Shown here piece by piece: positions 30,328 through 40,162 of a stretch of DNA of 64,000 nt (its first letter is position 1; each line of letters starts with the position of its first letter). The DNA comes from an uncultured Clostridia bacterium (GTDB lineage: Bacteria; Bacillota; Clostridia; TANB77; CAG-508). Below the pieces are notes generated by a model that did not search any database, was not told the DNA's origin, and saw nothing but the letters and a program-made list of their open reading frames with translations. Both the position numbers and the translations under genes were made by a program. The stretch spans positions 31,850 to 95,849 of the forward strand of contig CAQIBN010000007.1 in the NCBI GenBank assembly GCA_948805675.1. The letters run 5' to 3'.

Positions 30328-31043
30328 CTATTTACAAAATCTATGTTTCCCTATTGTAACAGTTTGTGGTCTTGACCAAATCCACTTATTCGTAGCAGTA
30401 CTTGGATTAAAATAATATATTGCACCATATGAAGGATCCCATCCATTTAATGCATCTTGCGCAGCTTTTTTTGCAGTACTATTTGGAGTTAAGTTAATTT
30501 GTCCATCATCTACAACATTAAATGCCCCGTGATTGATAAATTACACCAGCTATAGTGTTTGGAAATGAACTACTTCTTACTCTATTTAAAACAACTGCTC
30601 CGAACTGCTACTTGACCTGTATAAGGTTCACCTCTTGCTTCTCCATATATTAATCTACTTAACAAATTTACATCATTTGAATTACTTCCTCCACTAGATG
30701 TTCCTCCAGAAGATGATGCAAAAATCCCCATAGCCTCAAGAGTGTTTTTACCAGCAATTCCATCTACAGCAAGTTTATTTTTAGATTGAAACCATTTAAC
30801 AGCTGAAAGTGTTTGACTTCCATATATTCCATCTATATTTCCATTATAATATCCCCATCTTTTTAATTTAGTTTGTATTAGTCTTACTTCTTCCCCCCTA
30901 GAGCCATATTTAGATAAAGCAAATATTTCATCATTCCTAAAAAAGATATTATAACTAATAAAAAGTGAGAAAACAATTGTTAAAATCAATCCCATTTTAA
31001 TTCTATTTTTACTTTTCATATTTATTTTATTTTTTCTTTGCAT
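30328..31043 (-). CDS. sleB: Spore cortex-lytic hydrolase SleB/CwlJ-like, two +1 shifts
   Basis: The 237-residue protein has a signal-anchor helix (residues 15-38), a peptidoglycan-binding repeat (YGSRGEEVRLIQTKLKRWGYY ... LEAMGI), a Ser/Gly linker and a Hydrolase_2 domain (RLIYGEARGEPYTGQVAV-G-AVVLNRV; GVIYQS-G-AFNVVDDG; WIWSRPQT). Both shift sites lie in the catalytic domain, 72 bases apart, and both restore family glycines. The glutamate of YGEARGE is the presumed catalytic residue. SleB enzymes depolymerise cortex during germination, consistent with sigK. AGGTGG precedes the ATG. Confidence 0.93.
30526..30529 (-). other. +1 shift site 2 in sleB, TCA CGGG
   Basis: Restores GVIYQS-G-AFNVV (family form GVIYQPGAF). 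Zero frame meets TAA two codons later. Confidence 0.93.
30599..30602 (-). other. +1 shift site 1 in sleB, GTT CGGA
   Basis: Restores GQVAV-G-AVVLNRV, the core helix of Hydrolase_2 domains. Confidence 0.95.
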
Positions 31044-31126
31044 AAAAAATCCACCTCATTTAAGACTATTTTTTCCTAAATAATGTGAATTTATACTATT
31101 TTTTTTAAATATATTAATTTATATGT

Positions 31127-32783
31127 TTAGAAAATACCTGTTATTTCTCCTTTTTCATTAATCTTCATATTTTCTGAAGCTGGAACTTTTGGAAGTCCTG
31201 GCATTGTCATAATGTTTCCTGCCATAACTACAATAAATTCAGCTCCTGCTCTTAATACTAATTCATTTATTTGTATCGAAAAAGGTTCTTTACATTCCAA
31301 ATTTTTTGGATCATCTGAAAAAGAATATTGTGTTTTTGCAATACATATTGGCAAATTACTATATCCTAATTTCTCAATTATTTTCATATCTTCAATTGCT
31401 TTTTCAGAGAATTCTATTGTTTCAGCTCCATAAATATTTTTACATATTTTTTGAATTTTATCTTTTATATTAGAATCTAATTCATAAGCATATTTAAAAT
31501 TATTTTGTTTATCACTTAAAACTACTACCTTGTTTGCTAAATCTATTGCACCATCAGATCCCTTGCCCCAAGATTCAACCAAACTCATTTCTATATTTTC
31601 TTTATTTAATACTTCCTGTAAATAATTAATCTCTTTATCAGTATCATGATTATATCTATTAATAGCAACTATTGTTTGTATACCAAACTTATTTTTTAAA
31701 TTATCTATATGTTTTAGTAAATTGTGCATTCCTCTTTTTAATGCTTCTAAATCTTCTTTTTCTATATCTTCTTTTGGCATTCCACCATGATATTTTAAAG
31801 CTTTGATTGTTGCTACACAAACAACTACATCTGGAACCTTTTTTATTTTTCTACATTTTATATCCAGAAACTTCTCTGCACCTAAATCTGCTCCAAACCC
31901 CGCTTCTGTAACCACATAATCTGAGAGTTTTAAAGACAATTTAGTAGCAACAATACTATTACATCCATGTGCAATATTTGCAAAAGGTCCTCCATGAATT
32001 ATTGCTGGTGTATGTTCTAATGTTTGTACCAAATTTGGATTAAATGCATCTTTTAAAAGAATTGTTAAAGCTTCCTCTGCCTTTAGCATTTTTACTGTAA
32101 TAGGTTCATTTTTACTATTATAACCAATTACAATATTACTAATTCTTCTTTTTAAATCTAGTAAATCTTCTGCCAAACAAAAAATTGCCATTATCTCTGA
32201 TGCAACTGAAATATCAAATCCATCAGTTCTTGGAACTATTTTCCTTTCTTTAGACAATCCTGTATCTACAACTCTTAATTGCCTATCGTTTAAATCTACA
32301 CATCTTTTCCATGTAACTGTTTTTATATCTAATTCATTTCCATGATATATATGATTATCTATTATTGCTGATAATAGGTTATTTGCTGAAGTAATTGCAT
32401 GAATATCACCATTAAAATGCAAGTTTATATCTTCCATAGGAGCTACTTGTGCATATCCTCCACCTGCACCGACCACCTTTTATACCAAAAACTGGTCCTA
32501 AAGATGGTTCTCTTAATGTAACTACTACCTTTTTTCCTATTTTCTTTATAGCATCTGCAAGACCAATAGAAATTGTTGTTTTACCTTCTCCTAATGGTGT
32601 TGGATTAATAGCTGTAACTAAAATTAACTTCCCATCTTTTTTATTTTTTTCATAAATATCTAGTGGAAGCTTAGCTTTATATTTTCCATAACATTCTATT
32701 TCATCTTCTTTAATTCCTAAATACCCAGCAATTTCACTTATATTTTTTAACTTAATTTTTCTTGCTATTTCTACATCTTCCAT
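31127..32783 (-). CDS. fhs: Formate-tetrahydrofolate ligase, one +1 shift
   Basis: 551 residues, full family length. ATP loop TPLGEGKTTISIGLADA, LREPSLGPVFGIKGG-G-AGGGYAQV, MEDINLHFNGD, FGADLGAEKF and the terminal MPGLPKVPASE are canonical. The shift at residue 105 falls inside the glycine-rich KGGAAGGG loop. The enzyme makes 10-formyl-THF in the cytoplasm for purine synthesis or the Wood-Ljungdahl branch. The ATG GAA start lies 14 bases after AGGAGG, which is long; an ATG overlapping that site is in another frame. GCG GGG and GCG GTT type out-of-phase CGGs nearby cause no shift. Confidence 0.95.
32468..32471 (-). other. +1 shift site in fhs, GGT CGGT
   Basis: Gives KGG-G-AGGGYAQV where most Fhs have KGGAAGGGYAQV: the site residue is small, not Arg. 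Confidence 0.92.
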
Positions 32784-32856
32784 AATTAATAACCATACCT
32801 CCTTTACTTCTACTAATGCCAATTATTACAAATAGTCCATTTTATATTTTATATAA

Positions 32857-33289
32857 TTAAACTATTATACCAACTACAATACCTATTGTTGCACCAACTA
32901 ATACTTGTATAGGAGTATGTCCTAATACTTCTACTAACTTTTCTGAAACTTCTACTCCTGTTAGTCCAGGTGTTTCTACAATTTTATTTAATATTTTTGC
33001 TTGTTTTCCAGCTGCTCTTCTAATTCCTGCAGCATCATACATAACAACAAATGCAAAAATTAAAGAAACCGCAAAAATAGCACTGTCTATACCATATGCC
33101 TTACCTACCATTGTAGCTAAACTTGTTACAACAGCAGAATGAGAACTTGGCATTCCGCCCTGCTCCCAATATTCTTTTAAAATTAAATTTTTTAGTTGTA
33201 ACTAAATCATAGAAAACTTTAAATAATTGTATAAAAAACCATATACATAATGGTACAATAATATATTTATATTGCATAAAAAAATTCAT
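32857..33289 (-). CDS. DUF212 / divergent PAP2 membrane protein, one +1 shift
   Basis: The 143-residue membrane protein carries GAG-G-MPSSHSAVVTSLA, the DUF212 signature resembling motif 2 of PAP2 phosphatases, with AAGIRRAAGKQAKILNK later. Two or three TM helices are at the ends. Zero frame would fuse 44 residues to an unrelated 17-residue tail. The family's substrate is unknown. AGGGG precedes the ATG. Confidence 0.88.
33154..33157 (-). other. +1 shift site in DUF212/PAP2 gene, GGG CGGA
   Basis: Restores AG-G-MPSSHS; the double glycine before MPSSHS is invariant in this family. Confidence 0.96.
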
Positions 33290-33462
33290 TTGTTTATCCC
33301 CTTCAACTCTTTTTAAAGTACTTTTTAATAACTAGTAATTAAAACTATATATAACTATCATATTTATTAAACTGTTACATTAGTATAATATTAATAAAAC
33401 TATATGCTAAAGCTTCTTCTTTAGCTTTTATATATTTTTTGAATTTTATAAAATAAACTATT

Positions 33463-33699
33463 TTATAATTCACTTACATGAGTAAACTCTTCTTCTTTTA
33501 AATCTTCCCCATCTTGAATTAGTATAGATATTTTCTTTTCTGCACTTTCTAATATTTCATTACATTTTTTAGAAAGCTTAATTCCTTTTTCAAATTGTTT
33601 AACAGATTCGTCTAAATTCAAATCACCTTTTTCCAAAGTTTTAGCAATTAATTCTAACTCTTCCATTGCACTTTCAAAACTTATATTTTCTTCTTCCAT
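33463..33699 (-). CDS. xseB: Exodeoxyribonuclease VII small subunit
   Basis: The 78-residue helical protein reads SFESAMEELELIAKTLEKGDLNLDESVKQFEKGIKLSKKCNEIL in family style. It is the small subunit of ExoVII, partnering XseA encoded 600 bases upstream. The order xseA-gene-xseB is interrupted by a PepSY-like protein gene. The ATG is preceded by a weak AAGTGA. Confidence 0.92.
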   Translation of the reverse strand: MEEENISFESAMEELELIAKTLEKGDLNLDESVKQFEKGIKLSKKCNEILESAEKKISILIQDGEDLKEEEFTHVSEL

Positions 33700-33759
33700 A
33701 TTTTTCACTTGATTATGTCTATCTTATTTATATATTATAGACATAAAACAAACCCTCCT

Positions 33760-34260
33760 TTATTGTTGTATATCAAATTTTCCAGTAACAACATCTACTA
33801 AATACCATGCAAGTGTTGCTGTTGTAGAAGAATCATTAACAGTAACTATGTATTTACCAGATGCATCAATTCCCATTGTTACAAAATATACATTTTCAGT
33901 TGTTCCCCAGTCACTTTTTACTATATTTATTGCTTTTTCTTCATTACTTGCTCCATTATTTTGCATAACTTCTGTTGTTTCATTAGTTACAACATTTTGT
34001 GTAATATTATTTTCAATATTATTTTCTGTGTGTTTATTTTCCACTTCATTTTCAATAACATTATTTTGTGTTTCATTTACTATATTTTTTTCTGTTTCAT
34101 TAATTTCTATTTTGGTACTTTGATTTGTTTCATTTATAGAACTTTGTGTGTTATTTACTTCCTCATTCTTATTTAAAATATTATATCCAAATATTGCTAC
34201 TACAGTAATAATTATTATAACTAATACTATTAAAAAAATGGTCTTTAAATTTTTATTCAT
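33760..34260 (-). CDS. Membrane-anchored protein with Asn/Thr/Glu-rich linker and PepSY-like domain
   Basis: 166 residues: a TM anchor at 7-28 (FLIVLVIIIITVVAIFGY), an Asn/Thr/Glu-rich linker with repeated NETQNN-type strings, and a compact C-terminal domain (about 110-166; EKAINIVKSDWG ... YLVDVVTGKFDI) resembling PepSY. PepSY domains can inhibit proteases or respond to envelope stress; that is only a suggestion here. GGAGG lies ten bases before the chosen ATG. It sits between xseA and xseB. Confidence 0.55.
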   Translation of the reverse strand: MNKNLKTIFLIVLVIIIITVVAIFGYNILNKNEEVNNTQSSINETNQSTKIEINETEKNIVNETQNNVIENEVENKHTENNIENNITQNVVTNETTEVMQNNGASNEEKAINIVKSDWGTTENVYFVTMGIDASGKYIVTVNDSSTTATLAWYLVDVVTGKFDIQQ

Positions 34261-34274
34261 CTTATCTTCCTCCA

Positions 34275-35464
34275 TTATAAAATTTTAGCATTTGTATTTC
34301 CATCAGAAAATCTTATACTTATCTCATCACCTTTTTTTAATTGTTTAGATGATTTAATAATATTATTTCCAGATTGAACAATAGAATAGCCTCTTGCAAG
34401 TGTTTTAAGTGGACTTAATCCATCTAGTTTAGAAATAAGTTCCATTTGTTTTGATTTATCTGATTTTAATTTATTCATTATATACTCTCTAATATTTCTT
34501 ACCCCAATATCTATAAGCATATATTTTTCGTTAATATTTTGCATTGGTTCTTTAAAGACTCTTAATGACATACATTTTTCATATCTTAATTTCATTATTT
34601 CTATTTTCTTTTTTAAAGCTTGTTTATATCTAAAACTATAACTAATAAGCCTGTTTTGTAATTCTCCGTGTATCTGCAACAGATAATTCTGCTGCAGAAG
34701 ATGGTGTAGGAGCTCTTAAATCTGAAACAAAATCTGCTATTGTAAAATCTGTTTCATGTCCTACTCCAGAAATTATTGGAATTTCTGAATTAAATATGGC
34801 TCTTGCAACTATTTCTTCATTAAATGGCCATAAATCTTCTAAAGAACCACCGGCCTCTTGCTAAAATAATTACATCTACTAACTTTTTTTCATTAAAGAT
34901 TTGTATACCTCTTGCAATTTTCTCTCCTGCACCTTTACCTTGAACTGGCACAGGTAATAATTTTAAATATACATTTGGATTTCTTCTTGTTGAAACATTT
35001 ATAATATCTCTAATAACAGAACCAGTATTAGATGTTAAAATACCAATACATTTTGGCATTAATGGAATCTTTTTTTTATGTATTTTATCAAATAAACCTT
35101 CTTTTTCTAACTTTTCTTTTAATTCTTCATATGCTTTGTATAAATCACCTATTCCATCTTGTTTAATTGCTTTGGCATATATTTGATACACACCATCTCT
35201 TTCAAAAACAGAAACAGTTCCTAAAATCATTACTTTAGCTCCATCTTTAGGAACAAAATCAAGATTTGCTGTATATGATTTAAACATAATACATTTTATT
35301 AAAGATTTTTCATCTTTTAATGTAAAATACATATGCCCTGTATAATGATGTTTAAAATTAGAAATCTCACCTTTTATTAGAACATTATTTAAATATTCAT
35401 CATCATCAATTTTATTCTTTATATATAGATTTAACTCTGATACCGTTATTGGATTATATTGCAT
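34275..35464 (-). CDS. xseA: Exodeoxyribonuclease VII large subunit, two +1 shifts
   Basis: 395 residues after two shifts. The OB domain (ITVSELNLYIKNKID ... FKHHYTGHMYFTLKDE) is followed by the catalytic domain (IGILTSNTGSVIRDIINVSTRRNP; VIILARG-G-GSLEDLWPFNEE), a coiled region after the second site (ADT-G-ELQNRLISYS) and the C-terminal ARGYSIVQSG. RGGGS near residue 205 contains a shift glycine. The second site lies in the helical domain and needs only a small residue. ACG GTA at the start is an out-of-phase CGG read normally. Confidence 0.94.
34665..34668 (-). other. +1 shift site 2 in xseA, ACA CGGA
   Basis: Joins SVADT-G-ELQNRL. Zero frame meets TAG six codons on. The position is variable in the family, so the residue itself is not diagnostic. 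Confidence 0.87.
34849..34852 (-). other. +1 shift site 1 in xseA, GGC CGGT
   Basis: Restores ARG-G-GSLEDLW, the RGGGS motif of XseA. Confidence 0.95.
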
Positions 35465-35491
35465 TTTATATATTCTCCTTTTGCAATTTAA

Positions 35492-35899
35492 CTACATGTT
35501 ATTTTGTTTAATAATACTTGCAAGAACTCCATTAATAAACATTGAAGAAGTATCATCTCCATAACTTTTTGCAAGTTCTACAACTTCATTTATAACTATT
35601 TTATAAGGTAAATTTTTATATAACATTTCACATATTGCAAGCTTTAATAATGTAACATTTATTTTTGATATTCTTTTTATATCCCAACCAGATTTTAAAT
35701 TCTTAGAAATTAATTCTTCAATTTCTTGTTTATGATTGTTTACCTGTATTATTATATCTTTCATATATTCTTTAGTATTTTTATCTTTTATTTCATTAGT
35801 TTCACAAAATAATTCAAATTGTTCTAAATCAAATTCTTTTTGAATTTCTAAACTATATAACAACTTAAATACAAGTTCTCTTGAAGCAGACTTATTCAT
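35492..35899 (-). CDS. nusB: Transcription antitermination protein NusB
   Basis: The 135-residue all-helical protein has SARELVFKLLYSLEI at the start and INEVVELAKSYGDDTSSMFINGVLASI at the end, the NusB signature. It works with NusE(S10) on boxA RNA of rRNA operons. It follows amaP and precedes xseA, the usual clostridial order asp23-nusB-xseA-xseB. Confidence 0.93.
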   Translation of the reverse strand: MNKSASRELVFKLLYSLEIQKEFDLEQFELFCETNEIKDKNTKEYMKDIIIQVNNHKQEIEELISKNLKSGWDIKRISKINVTLLKLAICEMLYKNLPYKIVINEVVELAKSYGDDTSSMFINGVLASIIKQNNM

Positions 35900-35924
35900 A
35901 TATATATTTACCTTTCTATTTTAT

Positions 35925-36476
35925 TTATTCTTTTATTATGTTATTTATTGCCTCTATGTTTTTTATTTTTACATTTACTTCTTTTATATCTAAATCTGAT
36001 GTTTTCTTAACTACTTGTTTTATCTTTGTTTGCATATTATCTGTTAATTCTCTAATTGTAACATTTTCTTTAACAAGTAAACTAATATTTATAATTATAT
36101 TATTTTCTTTATCAAATTTCACCTTATTGGTAAATTCTTGTATACCATCAAAACCTTTTATAGTGTTATTTACAAGATTTTCTATAGAAGACCTTGTTAT
36201 TATAAGTTTTCCTTCTTCATTTTTTAATAATATATTATCTTTATAAAAATCACTCTTTTTAGTCCCAAAAAATATACATTTTAAAGATAATAATATAAAA
36301 AATACTGATATAATAAGAATAGTAGTTGCAATATAACGATATGTTATAATTGATTGTAAAATATTTATAATACTATCAATTTGTAACCAATTAAAAATTA
36401 ACAAACAACAAATAACTGATAATATTAATATTATAATAGAATATATAATTAAAGTTATTTTTTCTATAATTTTCAT
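35925..36476 (-). CDS. amaP: AmaP-like alkaline-shock membrane anchor protein
   Basis: 183 residues with two TM helices (about 6-30 and 46-70) followed by a cytoplasmic Asp23-like domain (GKLIITRSSIENLVNNTIKGFDGI ... DIKEVNVKI in pieces). AmaP recruits Asp23 to the membrane in Staphylococcus; asp23 is the next gene upstream here. GAGGT lies six bases before the chosen ATG. An earlier in-frame ATG four codons upstream lies too close to that site. Confidence 0.8.
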   Translation of the reverse strand: MKIIEKITLIIYSIIILILSVICCLLIFNWLQIDSIINILQSIITYRYIATTILIISVFFILLSLKCIFFGTKKSDFYKDNILLKNEEGKLIITRSSIENLVNNTIKGFDGIQEFTNKVKFDKENNIIINISLLVKENVTIRELTDNMQTKIKQVVKKTSDLDIKEVNVKIKNIEAINNIIKE

Positions 36477-36538
36477 ATTAAACCTCATTACAATTTTTTA
36501 ATTATTTTGCGAGCACAAATTCAGTGCTCGCTATAATG

Positions 36539-36952
36539 TTATTTTTGTATTTCTTCTTTTTTGTCTGTTATTGCATTATCTGTATTAACACCTTGAACAT
36601 GAACATTAACTTCTGTCACATTAAGTCCTGTCATTGTTTCAACAGCTTTTTTTACTTTATTTTGTATTTCAAAGGCAACATCTGGAATTCTTGTCCCATA
36701 TTCAACTATAATATTAACATCTATTTTAGTTGTTTTTTCACTTATTTCTACTTTTATTCCTTTTGCTAAATTTTTCTTTCCACTTAATACTTCAGAAATT
36801 CCTCCAGCAAATCCTCCAGACATTTCATATACACCTTGCACCTCTGATACTGCTACACCTGCAATTACAGCTACAACATCATCTGCTATTTTTATATTAC
36901 TATTTTCTAAAGCAATTTCTTCTCCAATTTCTTTTACTTCCTCATTTTCCAT
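36539..36952 (-). CDS. asp23: Asp23/Gls24 family envelope stress protein
   Basis: 137 residues with the complete Asp23 domain: IADDVVAVIAGVAVSEVQGVYEM, IKVEISEKTTKIDVNIIVEYG and MTGLNVTEVNVHVQGV. Abundant cytoplasmic protein tied to cell-envelope homeostasis. GGAGGT precedes the ATG. It leads the asp23-amaP-nusB-xseA cluster. Confidence 0.93.
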   Translation of the reverse strand: MENEEVKEIGEEIALENSNIKIADDVVAVIAGVAVSEVQGVYEMSGGFAGGISEVLSGKKNLAKGIKVEISEKTTKIDVNIIVEYGTRIPDVAFEIQNKVKKAVETMTGLNVTEVNVHVQGVNTDNAITDKKEEIQK

Positions 36953-37131
36953 AACATAAACCTCCTAATTCTTTTTTATTTTCAAATTATTTAACATATC
37001 ATAAGTATACCAATATTTCAAAAATTTTACAACAATATTTAAAAAATTTAAACAAAAACTTAACAAAAGAATAGGATATATTAACAATTTTCACTAAAAT
37101 CCTTAATATGTCCTATCCCTTTTAGAAACTA

Positions 37132-38187
37132 TTATTGATGATTATGTTTTCTCCCACCTAAAATATATCTATAAACAATATTATCATTTATAATAGTAAA
37201 TTCTCCTTCTTCTCCTTCTATTGTTTCATAAAATAATATAGGCATTCTTAATTCTTCTTCTATATCTAATAATTGGTCAAAATTCTTAACATCAATTATT
37301 TTTAATCCATCTATTTCTGTTGGAGTTACAATCTCTGCAACAATATCGCCATAATTTTTTAATATTCTATTTAAAGCAATTTCATAATCTGTTTTTCTGT
37401 TAGATAAAAATATTTTTCTAAATATATTTAATATTCCTAGTATAGAAAATACAAAAAGTGCAATTCCAACTATTAATAAAATTATATTAATTTCATTTTT
37501 ATTTATAGCTTCATCAAAAACTTGTCCTTTATTAACTGGTTCGTAATTTTGTATAATATTAAATACTTGTCCATTTAAATCCATTCTTAAATCTATAACT
37601 GAGTTATCTTTTTGTATTTTTTCACTTTCGCTTACATTAATTTCTGAATTTACAATTAATTTAACATCTAAATATGATTTTATTGGTAATCCAAATTGCT
37701 CTTTAAAACCTTTAACTTCTTTATTAAATTTATTAAAATCAATTTTTACATTTTCATTAATATTAATTTGATTAGTATTTAATTCTACATTTTTAGGTTT
37801 TATAATTTCATATTCTTTTGACCAAAGTTTTGTTCCCTGAGCCTGTCCTGTAGGATAATATTCTACATTTAATTCAGCTATAACACTATAATTATATTTA
37901 GATGTTGCCTTTTGTGATACATTATAATTATATCTAAAATTTGCATCTATATAATCAACTAATTCAGTTATATATGTGGCATTCATCCCCATGTATTGTT
38001 GATTTATATAATTATTATTTTTTAAATATACTTTATAGTCACTATTTCTAGTTATATTATATGCATATAGCATTTTCATATCTTCTTTAGGTGTATTAAA
38101 TGATTTTACAATACAAATAAAAGAAATGAATAATGCAATAAAAAATATACATATCTTTTTTAAATTATTACCCACATTATTATCCAT
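37132..38187 (-). CDS. DUF5305-type membrane protein
   Basis: 351 residues with an N-terminal TM helix (12-28), a large extracytoplasmic beta-rich domain (YAYNITRNSDYKVYLKNNNY near the start), a second TM helix at about 243-262 and a cytoplasmic tail that ends GGRKHNHQ. DUF5305 genes accompany SipW-type signal peptidases and camelysin/TasA-like proteins in Firmicutes and archaea, as here. Its job is not established; help in secretion or assembly of the matrix protein is inferred from context. Confidence 0.72.
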   Translation of the reverse strand: MDNNVGNNLKKICIFFIALFISFICIVKSFNTPKEDMKMLYAYNITRNSDYKVYLKNNNYINQQYMGMNATYITELVDYIDANFRYNYNVSQKATSKYNYSVIAELNVEYYPTGQAQGTKLWSKEYEIIKPKNVELNTNQININENVKIDFNKFNKEVKGFKEQFGLPIKSYLDVKLIVNSEINVSESEKIQKDNSVIDLRMDLNGQVFNIIQNYEPVNKGQVFDEAINKNEINIILLIVGIALFVFSILGILNIFRKIFLSNRKTDYEIALNRILKNYGDIVAEIVTPTEIDGLKIIDVKNFDQLLDIEEELRMPILFYETIEGEEGEFTIINDNIVYRYILGGRKHNHQ

Positions 38188-38205
38188 TTAGACACCAACC
38201 TTTTC

Positions 38206-39386
38206 TTATGTTTGAATATTAGACTTTCTTTTGAATAAAAATTCACTAAACCATACAGATGGATAACCAATATATGGTATTTTAAATTTTACAATTCCCA
38301 TCACTTGATTTTCTTCTACTCTTTTCGTATCTGGAAATTCATTATTATCACCTTTTGTAGTGAAATATAACTTTCCATCCTCTTCTTCTATATTTGTAAC
38401 TCTATGTATTATAGCATTTCTTTCTAATTGATATTGTAATATATCTCCTATTTTTATGTTTGAGGCATCTTTTGAATTTATTTTTTTACAAATAACAACA
38501 TATCCTCTATAAAAATCTGGTACCATACTATTAGACATTACTGCAACAGGTTTATATGGAAATAATCCTGCAATAAATACAACAACAAAAATTACCATAC
38601 CAATATATATAACTGTTTTTTTGGGATTTATATTTTTCTTTTGCTTTCTAGTTAATCTATTTATTTTTATAGTGTGCTCATAATTTATGTATATAAATAA
38701 AACAAGTGCTAATAACATATCTAATATTGATGTAAAAAACCAATCTATATTAGGAAAAATAGGTAACAAAACTGTTGCTAAAGCAATAGGTATTCTATAT
38801 GAATATATTAATAAATATCCTCCTGTTTTAGCTAAATATGTACAAATAGCAGATATAACAGTTCCGAGGAATTAATTTAGCTACAAAAAATTTAAAAATA
38901 GTTTCTCCATTTTCAAAATTAGTAAAAAAATCACTATAATCTAAATTAATTATAACAAATACTATTGTAGCAATAATATAATTTTTTATATTATTTGAGC
39001 TATTTACTAATTTACTTCTTACATATTCTTGTAACAATAAAGTACCTACTAGAAAAATAATGTTTTTAACTATTATTCCAAAGTTCCTAGAATATGGGCT
39101 AATTTGATAACCATAAATTAACCCCAATAAAAAATATATAATATAATACAATATAACTATTATTAAAGTAGTTTTTATTTTATCATTTTTTCCTTTAAAC
39201 CTTGAATGTTCATTTTCTACTGGAATAGACACAATAAATAATACTATCCAAATCATTAAATTTATTATTCGTGTATATTCACCGAAAATAATTTGGTACT
39301 ATAAAAAAAGTTAATATAGAAGAACCTATTAATATAATTGATATTATTATTAAATAAAAAATAATATTTATATTTCCTTTGTTCAT
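38206..39386 (-). CDS. SipW-like signal peptidase I fused to a multi-TM domain, two +1 shifts
   Basis: 392 residues after two shifts. Residues 1-235 form about six TM helices with no recognised family. Residues about 240-392 are an S26B (ER/SipW-type) signal peptidase: catalytic Ser in AVMSNSMVPDF, His in IIHRVTNI in place of Lys, and TTKGDNNEFPD. The first site (TTT CGG TGA) would end the protein after 35 residues; the second lies in the helix before the peptidase domain. AGGAG precedes the ATG. Adjacent genes encode DUF5305 and a camelysin-like protein, presumably its substrate. Confidence 0.85.
38863..38866 (-). other. +1 shift site 2 in signal peptidase gene, CCT CGGA
   Basis: Joins AKLIP-G-TVISAICTYLAK inside a TM helix. 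Total gene length 3n+2 fits two extra bases. Confidence 0.87.
39281..39284 (-). other. +1 shift site 1 in signal peptidase gene, TTT CGGT
   Basis: Zero frame reads CGG then TGA at once. The shift joins VPNYF-G-EYTRIINL. A start after this site has no ribosome binding site, while the upstream ATG has AGGAG. Confidence 0.85.
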
Positions 39387-39456
39387 GTTTTCTCCTAGCT
39401 CTATTGTTCAAATTGTAAATAACTAGCCATTCAAACTTAACTTACAAATTAAATAT

Positions 39457-39508
39457 GCGAATATGATAATTTCTAAATGAATACATCATTTAGAAATTGT
39501 TAATTCGC
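39457..39508 (-). terminator. Long hairpin between camelysin-like and signal peptidase genes
   Basis: A near-perfect stem (GCGAAT...AATTTCTAAATGA with its complement) starts 25 bases after the camelysin-like stop. It may partly terminate or stabilise the upstream message, giving more matrix protein than peptidase. Confidence 0.55.
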
Positions 39509-39532
39509 TTTTTCAATAACTATTTTTTTATA

Positions 39533-40048
39533 CTAATCAGCTTGTACATAATTTAATGTAATTGTTGCTGTTTTTGTTTTTGTATCAGTTATTTGTGTTA
39601 CATTTTCATCCCAACTTACTGTTACAATATATTCTTTTTCAGTTCCTGCTAATAACTCGTCTTTTGAAGTTGCATTAATAGAATATTTAATTGCACTTGG
39701 CTCTTGAGAATTAGCTACTTCAATTCCTGTTACTTCATCTATCATAGCATTTATTGTTCCTGAATTTTCTACAGTAACTATATAAGATGCTGAAGAACCT
39801 GGATATCCTAAATCAACATTAAATGTTGCAGATGTTGCTGTAAATGATGGTGTAGATTTGTCTTGTGCTCCAGTACTTGAATTGCTACTAGATGCTGTAA
39901 TCGACTTTATATGTACATCCCATTCTGTTGTAATATTTGCTGTTCCACTAATTACTAATTGTTGTGATAAAGCTGCATATCCAACTGCCATTCCCATAAC
40001 AGCAATTAATAATATTACTAATAATATATTTTTATTTTTTGTTCTCAT
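39533..40048 (-). CDS. Camelysin/TasA-like secreted protein
   Basis: 171 residues. Signal peptide at 7-27 (ILLVILLIAVMGMAVGYAALS), then TANITTEWDVHIKSI and an Ig-like beta domain (ATFNVDLGYPGSSASYIVTVENSG; KTATITLNY). The AxGYAALSQ junction is the form cut by SipW-type peptidases in TasA/camelysin proteins. In Bacillus such proteins form biofilm fibres; here that is inferred. GGGGGA precedes the chosen ATG. First gene of the cluster. Confidence 0.82.
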   Translation of the reverse strand: MRTKNKNILLVILLIAVMGMAVGYAALSQQLVISGTANITTEWDVHIKSITASSSNSSTGAQDKSTPSFTATSATFNVDLGYPGSSASYIVTVENSGTINAMIDEVTGIEVANSQEPSAIKYSINATSKDELLAGTEKEYIVTVSWDENVTQITDTKTKTATITLNYVQAD

Positions 40049-40162
40049 AACAATTCCCCCTATATGGTATTTATATATAATAATAGCATAATTATCCAAA
40101 AAAACAATTACGAAACTATAATTGTAACGCAATTGTTTTATTTTTGTAATATTTCTGTAATA

